Positions 6,128-11,268 of a stretch of DNA of 11,268 nt are shown one piece after another. The position numbers were made by a program, and so were the translations under genes. The notes beneath the pieces were generated by a model, which did not search any database, was not told the origin of the DNA, and saw only the letters and a list, made by a program, of their open reading frames with translations. Source of the DNA: Oscillospiraceae bacterium (GTDB lineage Bacteria > Bacillota > Clostridia > Oscillospirales > Ruminococcaceae); NCBI GenBank assembly GCA_019416775.1, contig DXWR01000007.1:1-11268 (forward strand), in the 5' to 3' direction. Position 1 is the stretch's first letter. Each line of letters starts with the position of its first letter.

Positions 6128-6847
6128 TTATCCCAAGGGGGATTTTTTGATTTTTCCTGGATTTCTGGGATATTGTTTTGGAGTTTGACGAACTTTTCTA
6201 ATCCGAAATACACTGCGACGACTGCCTTCCGGCAGGGTGTATTCCTGAACCTCCTCCAATTTTCCTCCCAGGAGACCTATGGCTTTTTTGGCGCGCTCCC
6301 CTTCTTCTTGGGGATCAGCTCCCTTCATCGGAAGAAACCATCCTCCCACTTCCACAAAAGGTAGACAGTATTCGCAAAGCAAAGGCAGATTTGCCACCGC
6401 TCGGGCAGTGGCCACCTGAAACTGTTCCCGTAAAGCAGGAGCCTGCCCTCCGTCTTCCGCCCGATTATGAATACAGCGAACGTTATCTAATTTTAATTCC
6501 TTGCAAACAGTTTCTAGAAAATTGACTCGCTTTTGCAAACTGTCCAAAAGGGTGATCTTCCAATTTGGCTTGAGTACCGCCAGCACCAAACCCGGAAATC
6601 CGGCGCCAGTACCTACATCAATCAAAGAAAGGGTTTCCGGCAACGTCCCACTATGACGAAGAAATAAGGCACTATCCAAAAAATGCTTCACCGCAATCTC
6701 TTCCGGTTGGGTAATAGCGGTGAGGTTCATCCGCTGATTCCAATCCAGCAGCAGATCACCGTAACGATCCAGCTGTTCTGCCTGAACGAAAGACAACGCC
6801 AAATTTTCCTTTTCAAACAGAGAAATTAAATCATTTGGATTCAACAT
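6128..6847 (-). CDS. rsmG: 16S rRNA (guanine-N7) methyltransferase RsmG (GidB)
   Basis: SAM-dependent enzyme that makes m7G at position 527 (E. coli numbering) of 16S rRNA; its loss gives low-level streptomycin resistance in several bacteria. The 239 residues are normal for the family. Visible motifs are WNQRMNLTAI (36-45), the SAM-binding loop DVGTGAGFPG (77-86), an acidic residue ending the next strand (LLD, 100-102), ARAVANL (148-154), and the conserved basic end YPRNPGKIKKSPLG (226-239). GGAGG lies nine bases before the ATG. The gene starts inside the last codons of mnmG with a 17-base overlap in another frame, which implies translational coupling. It is followed by a strong terminator. 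Confidence 0.97.
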   Translation of the reverse strand: MLNPNDLISLFEKENLALSFVQAEQLDRYGDLLLDWNQRMNLTAITQPEEIAVKHFLDSALFLRHSGTLPETLSLIDVGTGAGFPGLVLAVLKPNWKITLLDSLQKRVNFLETVCKELKLDNVRCIHNRAEDGGQAPALREQFQVATARAVANLPLLCEYCLPFVEVGGWFLPMKGADPQEEGERAKKAIGLLGGKLEEVQEYTLPEGSRRSVFRIRKVRQTPKQYPRNPGKIKKSPLG

Positions 6848-8738
6848 CGTGTTTCTCCTCCCTTCCCTGTCCTTCCAACCAGATCAGTAGCACCGTCACA
6901 TCAGCGGGAGTAACGCCGGAAATTCGTCCTGCCTGGCCAAGGTTGTATGGTTGAACCTTATTCAGCTTTTCCTGAGCTTCTAAGCGTAACCCAGTAATCT
7001 GCTTGTAGTCAGTGCCTTCCGGCAGCCGCTTATTTTCCAGCTTCTTCATCTGCTTCACCTGATCCAGCTGCTTTTGAATATAACCGGCATACTTCAGTTG
7101 AATCTCCGCCTGCTCCCACACATCTCGAGGCAGGTCAGGCCGACCGGTGTCCACCACTGTTAAATCCTGATATCGAACCTGAGGACGACGGATCAAATCC
7201 GCCAACTTCACCCCAGTGGAAACGGTGGATGTTTCACGTGAAACAAGAATCTCATTGAGCTGTTGGGTAGGAGATAACGTGGTATGCTCCAACCGCTGAA
7301 CTTCCTGGTCAATCGCTTCCCATTTCGCCAAAAATTTCTGATACCGTTGTTCACTGATTAAGCCAATGCGATAGCCAATGGGAGTTAAACGTTGATCAGC
7401 GTTGTCCTGACGAAGCAACAGCCGGTATTCACTGCGGCTGGTCATCATGCGATAGGGGTCCATCACCCCTTTAATGGTAATGTCGTCAATCAAGGTACCG
7501 ATGTAACTTTCGGACCGATCCATCACCAAAGGTTCCCGGCCAAGCACCTGCATGGCAGCATTGATGCCAGCCACCAATCCTTGCGCCGCTGCCTCTTCGT
7601 AGCCAGAAGTGCCGTTGAACTGACCGGCGCCGTACAATCCGGGTAAAGGTTTAAACTCCAACGTCGACTTGAGCTGTTGGGCGTCGCAGCAATCGTATTC
7701 AATAGCATATGCGTTGCGCATCACCTCCACCTTCTCCAATCCATGGATGGAATGGAGAAAGGCCAGCTGCACATCTTCCGGCAAGGAAGAGCTCATGCCC
7801 TGCAAATACATTTCCTGGGTATCCAGCCCCATAGGCTCAATAAAAAGCTGATGCCGCTTTTTATCGGAAAACCGAACCACCTTATCCTCAATGCTGGGAC
7901 AGTATCGAGGACCAACCCCTTGGATTCGTTTGGCTTCTCCATAAAGAGGAGAACGTTCTAGATTATCCAAGATAATCTTATGGGTGGTTTCGTTGGTGTA
8001 AGCTACATAACAGGATACTTTATTCTTTAATCCATTTGGATCCGTAGTAAAGGAAAAAGGCACAATGGGATCATCACCCTTCTGCTCTTCCAGCTGAGAA
8101 AAATCAATGCTGCGCCGGTGAACGCGGCTGGGAGTACCGGTTTTAAACCGGCGGACAGTAATGCCATACTCCGGCAGACGATCGGTGAGACCGCAGCTGG
8201 GCAGCTGATTATCGGGGCCGGAAGCATAGTTCACTTCCCCAATGTGAATCCTGGCATTTTGATAGGTACCGGAACAGATGATAGCAGCCTGCACCCGATA
8301 TAGCATTCCAAGTTTGGTCATCACACCGGTGAGCCGCCCATCTTCCACCAGCAGGTCCACGATTTCACCCTGCTTCAAACAAAGGTTGGGCTGTTTTTCA
8401 ATCACTCGCTTCATGTAATGATGATACGCCCGGCGGTCAGATTGCACCCGCAGACTATGTACCGCAGGTCCCTTTCCCAGATTCAACATCCGGCTCTGTA
8501 AAAAGGTGGCATCTGCTGCTTTGCCCATTTCCCCTCCCAAAGCGTCAATCTCCCGAACCAAATGGCCTTTGGCCGTACCGCCAATGGAAGGATTGCAGGG
8601 CATATTGGCCAAACCGTCTAAGCTGAGGGTAAATAAAACTGTCTTGACGCCCAACCTTGCAGCAGCCAAAGCCGCTTCAATTCCTGCATGGCCGGCGCCA
8701 ATCACTGCTATTTGAAATTCGTCACAAATCTGATTCAT
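6831..8738 (-). CDS. mnmG: tRNA uridine-5-carboxymethylaminomethyl modification enzyme MnmG (GidA)
   Basis: FAD-dependent partner of MnmE. The complex uses methylene-tetrahydrofolate, glycine or ammonium, and GTP to build (c)mnm5 on U34 of tRNAs that read purine-ending split codon boxes. The 635 residues are typical. The dinucleotide fold has GAGHAGIEAA (14-23), followed by CNPSIGGTAKGHL (48-60), RYCPSIEDK (278-286) and the FAD-domain segment GQFNGTSGYEEAAAQG (372-387). The helical C-terminal domain that contacts MnmE and tRNA ends with RISGVTPADVTVLL (605-618). ATG 8738 is preferred to an upstream in-frame ATG (8765) because AAAGGAAG lies just ahead and homologues begin near here. The ribosome site overlaps the mnmE end; the gap is 11 bases. 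A perfect parS is embedded at residues about 499-503 (VSRET). Confidence 0.97.
   Translation of the reverse strand: MNQICDEFQIAVIGAGHAGIEAALAAARLGVKTVLFTLSLDGLANMPCNPSIGGTAKGHLVREIDALGGEMGKAADATFLQSRMLNLGKGPAVHSLRVQSDRRAYHHYMKRVIEKQPNLCLKQGEIVDLLVEDGRLTGVMTKLGMLYRVQAAIICSGTYQNARIHIGEVNYASGPDNQLPSCGLTDRLPEYGITVRRFKTGTPSRVHRRSIDFSQLEEQKGDDPIVPFSFTTDPNGLKNKVSCYVAYTNETTHKIILDNLERSPLYGEAKRIQGVGPRYCPSIEDKVVRFSDKKRHQLFIEPMGLDTQEMYLQGMSSSLPEDVQLAFLHSIHGLEKVEVMRNAYAIEYDCCDAQQLKSTLEFKPLPGLYGAGQFNGTSGYEEAAAQGLVAGINAAMQVLGREPLVMDRSESYIGTLIDDITIKGVMDPYRMMTSRSEYRLLLRQDNADQRLTPIGYRIGLISEQRYQKFLAKWEAIDQEVQRLEHTTLSPTQQLNEILVSRETSTVSTGVKLADLIRRPQVRYQDLTVVDTGRPDLPRDVWEQAEIQLKYAGYIQKQLDQVKQMKKLENKRLPEGTDYKQITGLRLEAQEKLNKVQPYNLGQAGRISGVTPADVTVLLIWLEGQGREEKHDVESK
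7230..7245. promoter_or_regulatory. parS site inside mnmG (perfect 16-bp palindrome)
   Basis: TGTTTCACGTGAAACA is identical to the site at 5146-5161 and lies in the mnmG coding sequence, where the codons GTT TCA CGT GAA ACA give VSRET. A 16-base perfect match to the ParB consensus is very unlikely by chance in 11 kb. With the parA site it gives two ParB loading sites about 2.1 kb apart. Confidence 0.93.
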
Positions 8739-8749
8739 AGCAACTTCCT

Positions 8750-10120
8750 TTACTTTCCCACACAAAAATTCCGAAATACTTCGTCGACCACTGCATCGGA
8801 TGCTTTCTCTCCGGTCAGCTCCAACAGCGAGGAAACCCCATCGGTAAGATCCACAGTAACAGCATCCAGGGTGTAACCGGCTTCATAGGCCGCCATAGCT
8901 TGGGATACACAGTCCCTTGCCCGTGTCACACAACTCCTTTGCCGTTCATTGGCCAGCACTGCAGCACCTTCCTCCAGCTGTACCAAATGAAGCACCTGCT
9001 GAATAGCTTGTTGAAGCAGCTCCAGACTCTCGGGATTCTCCACCGAAGTGTGTACAATTTGTTGAAAGCTTTCCTCTAACACCGTTTCATCCAACACTGA
9101 AGGAAGGTCCGTCTTATGCACCACTGCAATGGCAGGTACCGGCTGTTTAGAAACCTGATCCAAAATCCGATGGTCCTCTTCTGAAAAAGGACGGGAAGCG
9201 TCAAACACTGCTAGAATCAAATCCGCCTCCTCCATCTTTTCCACCGCAAAGTGAACTCCAATCTGCTCTACAGCATCTTCCGTATCCCGGATTCCAGCCG
9301 TATCGGAAAGGAGAAGCTGAAGATCCCCCAACTGCACTTGTTCTTCAATGACATCACGGGTAGTGCCAGCAATGTCGGTGACAATGCTCCGCTGGTAACC
9401 GGAAAAAAGGTTCATCAAGGTGGATTTTCCTACATTGGGTTTTCCTACAATCACCGTGCGAATGCCCTGGGTGAGCATACGACCATTATCATAGTTTTCC
9501 AGTAATTTACTGAATTTAGCATTTATTTCCTTCATGTTTGGTAGGAGAGAAGATTCCTCCAAAGCAGGAATATCCTCCTCTGGATAATCAGCCCAAGCGG
9601 AAAGGTACGCACAAAGCTCCAGTAAAGCATCTTTGCATTCCACCACCTGGTGATACAATGCCCCTTCCATTTGAGCTCGGGCGGTGCGGAGGGATTGTTG
9701 ATTTTGAGCCCCAATCACTTCCATCACTGACTCCGCCTGAGTCAGATCCATTTTACCATTTAAAAAGGCGCGGCGGGTAAACTCTCCCGGTCCGGCGGCA
9801 ACTGCACCGCACTCCAAACAGCAGCGCAGCAATTGGCGGGTCACATAAACACCGCCATGGCAGGACAACTCCGCTACATCCTCACCGGTATAGCTATGTG
9901 GAGCACGATACACCAACACCACTCCATTGTCTAGAACAGAACCATCTTTATTGAGAAAATAGCCGTAGCTTGCCGTATAACCCGGTTTGGAAATCAAATC
10001 TTCCCCTTTGGCAGTGCGAAAACAACGGGCGGCCACCTCCAATGCTTCCGGTCCGCTGAGACGAATCACACTGATCCCGCCCACTCCCAGTGGCGTAGCG
10101 ATGGCGGCAATAGTAGTCAT
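8750..10120 (-). CDS. mnmE: tRNA modification GTPase MnmE (TrmE)
   Basis: Potassium-activated GTPase that pairs with MnmG for wobble-uridine modification. The 456 residues show the N-terminal tetrahydrofolate-binding domain (about 1-118, with GPGEFTRRAFLNGKMDL, 110-126), a helical domain, and an inserted G domain at about 218-380. G-domain motifs are G1 GKPNVGKST (226-234), G2 AGTTRD (251-256) and G3 DTAG (273-276), with the probable catalytic Glu at 285. G4 reads HKTD (335-338) instead of NKxD. The C-terminal CVGK (453-456) is the required CxGK box whose Cys is needed for modification. ATG 10120 has AAGGAGG seven bases ahead; an upstream in-frame ATG (10141) lacks such a site. mnmG follows after 11 bases. 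A hairpin with a U-tract separates this gene from jag, and no promoter is obvious in the 73-base gap. Confidence 0.97.
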   Translation of the reverse strand: MTTIAAIATPLGVGGISVIRLSGPEALEVAARCFRTAKGEDLISKPGYTASYGYFLNKDGSVLDNGVVLVYRAPHSYTGEDVAELSCHGGVYVTRQLLRCCLECGAVAAGPGEFTRRAFLNGKMDLTQAESVMEVIGAQNQQSLRTARAQMEGALYHQVVECKDALLELCAYLSAWADYPEEDIPALEESSLLPNMKEINAKFSKLLENYDNGRMLTQGIRTVIVGKPNVGKSTLMNLFSGYQRSIVTDIAGTTRDVIEEQVQLGDLQLLLSDTAGIRDTEDAVEQIGVHFAVEKMEEADLILAVFDASRPFSEEDHRILDQVSKQPVPAIAVVHKTDLPSVLDETVLEESFQQIVHTSVENPESLELLQQAIQQVLHLVQLEEGAAVLANERQRSCVTRARDCVSQAMAAYEAGYTLDAVTVDLTDGVSSLLELTGEKASDAVVDEVFRNFCVGK

Positions 10121-10151
10121 AAAGCAACCTCCTTGTTTCAAAACTCCAACG

Positions 10152-10176
10152 AAAAAGGAGAGGCATCTGCCTCCCC
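10152..10176 (-). terminator. Hairpin with U-tract between jag and mnmE (terminator or attenuator)
   Basis: On the minus strand GGGGAGGC pairs with GCCTCTCC (one G-T wobble) around AGAT and is followed by TTTTT. It lies about 18 bases after the jag stop. A second register, GGAGAGG with CCTCTCC, is also possible. Because no promoter is visible between it and mnmE, it may attenuate rather than fully stop transcription. Confidence 0.7.
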
Positions 10177-10193
10177 CTCTCCGACCTGATTGC

Positions 10194-11138
10194 TTAGAAT
10201 TCGATCTTGGAATACTTTTTGGCCTTCTTCTCTTCTTCGGTACGTTCCGCTTTCAAAATCTTTTCCATAGTTCCTTCGGTGCTCACCCGCTCCAGGGGAT
10301 GGTCCCGACGGCTGCTGCGGCGGTCGTAACCGTTTCTTCCACCACTGCGACGGCGATCATATCCACCAGCCGATTTGGGGCGGGGATTGGTGGGCAAAAT
10401 AATTACCCGACGGTTGGGATCTTCCCCTTTGCTCTTACTGGTGACTCCGTCCATTTCAGTGACCACCGAATGGACAATGCGCCGTTCATAGGGATTCATA
10501 GGTTCCAACATCTGGCTGCGGCCGGTGCGGGCTACTTTTACACTGGTGCGCTTTGCCAGATCCTTTAACGCCTTTTGCCGCTTATCCCGGTATTGGCCGC
10601 AATCCAAAGTCACCCGGAAATACTTGCCGTCCAACCGGTTGCAAACCAAAGTGGTCAAATGTTGAAGAGCATCCAATGTTTCTCCATGATGACCAATGAG
10701 AATTCCCAAATGTTCCCCATTCAGGGTGATGGTGGCAGCTTCTTCACCTTCCTGCACCGTCATGGTAACTCCATCCACTCCCATTTTCTCCAGAATAGCT
10801 TTCAGGTATTCCTGGGCAGCTTGGAGCTTCGCAGCATTGTTGCTCTGTCCTTCTTCGGAAGAAACTTCCTTCACAGCTCCTTCTGCCGGAATCGGCGCTT
10901 TCGCTTTTTGCACCGGCTCTTCCGGCTTTACCACGGGAGGAGCAGTACGAACGGTTTCCGCTTCCCTTACAACGGTTACCTTCACAATAGCTTGTTGCTT
11001 AATCTTGCCAAACAGGCTCTTTTTGGCAGGTTGAATCACCTGAGCATCACACTGCTGGGAAGACACGCCCAGTTCCCGGTATGCCTGTTCCAAAGCTTCC
11101 TGTTCGCTGTTGGCAGTGATGGTAATTTCCTGTGCCAT
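10194..11138 (-). CDS. jag: RNA-binding protein Jag (KhpB/EloR)
   Basis: Cytosolic KH-R3H RNA-binding protein normally encoded just after yidC; in Gram-positive cocci it partners KhpA and affects cell elongation. The 314 residues contain an N-terminal Jag_N domain (about 1-57, with SLFGKI at 41-46), a Pro/Glu/Lys-rich linker (about 60-100), and a KH domain (about 105-178). The nucleic-acid loop is GHHG (149-152) where GRRG or GRKG is common. An R3H domain follows (about 180-250), with the RxxxH pair at Arg219 and His223. The end (about 252-280) is a Gly/Arg/Ser/Tyr tail with repeated YDRR, probably disordered and nucleic-acid binding. ATG 11138 has GAGG 11 bases ahead. An in-frame TTG at 11144 is better spaced and would add two residues, so the exact start is open. 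It lies 32 bases after yidC. Confidence 0.93.
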   Translation of the reverse strand: MAQEITITANSEQEALEQAYRELGVSSQQCDAQVIQPAKKSLFGKIKQQAIVKVTVVREAETVRTAPPVVKPEEPVQKAKAPIPAEGAVKEVSSEEGQSNNAAKLQAAQEYLKAILEKMGVDGVTMTVQEGEEAATITLNGEHLGILIGHHGETLDALQHLTTLVCNRLDGKYFRVTLDCGQYRDKRQKALKDLAKRTSVKVARTGRSQMLEPMNPYERRIVHSVVTEMDGVTSKSKGEDPNRRVIILPTNPRPKSAGGYDRRRSGGRNGYDRRSSRRDHPLERVSTEGTMEKILKAERTEEEKKAKKYSKIEF

Positions 11139-11170
11139 AGTCAACGATTCCTCTCTTTCATTCAAAAAGC

Positions 11171-11268
11171 TTATTGGTCGTCCCCATATTTCTGGCGCAT
11201 CCGCTCCCGCGCCGCCTTGATCTTATCGGCTTGGGACAGATCCTCCAGATGTTCGTTATCATAAGGTC
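11171..11268 (-). CDS. yidC: C-terminal end of membrane protein insertase YidC/SpoIIIJ (partial)
   Basis: Only the last 31 residues are in the window, a hydrophilic, charged tail containing KIKAARERMRQKYGDDQ before TAA. The membrane segments and the catalytic groove lie beyond the right edge. The identity rests mainly on position directly upstream of jag, where Firmicutes almost always have yidC (spoIIIJ), and on the basic C-terminal tail usual for these insertases. The tail alone is not diagnostic. Confidence 0.7.
   Translation of the reverse strand, partial: PYDNEHLEDLSQADKIKAARERMRQKYGDDQ

Noticed and set aside
6007..6213. Minus-strand open frame of 68 codons between rsmG and noc
   Set aside because: It overlaps the rsmG end and crosses its terminator, with no ribosome site; it is a chance frame.
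2120..10930. Recurrent CTTCCGG motif across the window
   Set aside because: On the coding strand it reads CCGGAA, a frequent Pro-Glu codon pair; it is codon usage, not a repeat family.

Overview
The window is about 11.3 kb of a low-to-mid GC Gram-positive (Firmicutes, class Clostridia) chromosome. It is the conserved block that normally lies beside the replication origin. The evidence is the gene order read on the minus strand from the right edge: yidC/spoIIIJ (C-terminal end only), jag/khpB, mnmE, mnmG, rsmG, noc, parA (soj), parB (spo0J), then serS. In Bacillus and Clostridia the segment yidC to parB sits next to rpmH/rnpA and dnaA, so oriC is inferred to lie beyond the right edge. Strong AGGAGG ribosome binding sites, U-rich intrinsic terminators and a probable BofA-type sporulation membrane protein fit an Oscillospiraceae-like, possibly spore-forming clostridium. 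The exact genus cannot be told from this sequence.

Layout: 1-196 (minus) is the start of a small membrane protein running off the left edge, probably of the pro-sigma-K processing inhibitor (BofA) family. At 203-375 is a divergent intergenic region with a good sigma-A promoter for guaB and a sigma-E-like promoter candidate for the minus-strand gene. guaB (376-1848, plus) encodes IMP dehydrogenase and has its own terminator. It converges on serS, which has its own terminator on the other strand. At 2091-5027 (minus) is the parA-parB-serS operon, with an extended -10 promoter and a perfect parS site directly upstream. At 5228-6010 (minus) is noc, flanked on both sides by intrinsic terminators. 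At 6128-10120 (minus) is the tightly packed mnmE-mnmG-rsmG cluster, with a second perfect parS inside the mnmG coding sequence. At 10194-11268 are jag and the end of yidC, separated from mnmE by a hairpin with a U-tract.

Functionally, ParA, ParB and the two parS sites form an origin-segregation system. Noc is its paralogue that couples chromosome position to division. MnmE and MnmG together modify the wobble uridine of certain tRNAs, RsmG methylates 16S rRNA, SerS charges tRNA-Ser, and GuaB commits IMP to guanine nucleotides. Jag (KhpB) and YidC link RNA binding and membrane protein insertion.

I found no mobile element, CRISPR array, tRNA or rRNA, and no sign of an undescribed system. The points of interest are details in known families: two perfect 16-bp parS sites including one in a coding sequence, a Noc with the Noc-type DNA-specificity residues but a very short N-terminus, an unusual HKTD G4 motif in MnmE, a guaB likely to be head-on to replication, and a GHHG KH loop plus an Arg-rich tail in Jag.
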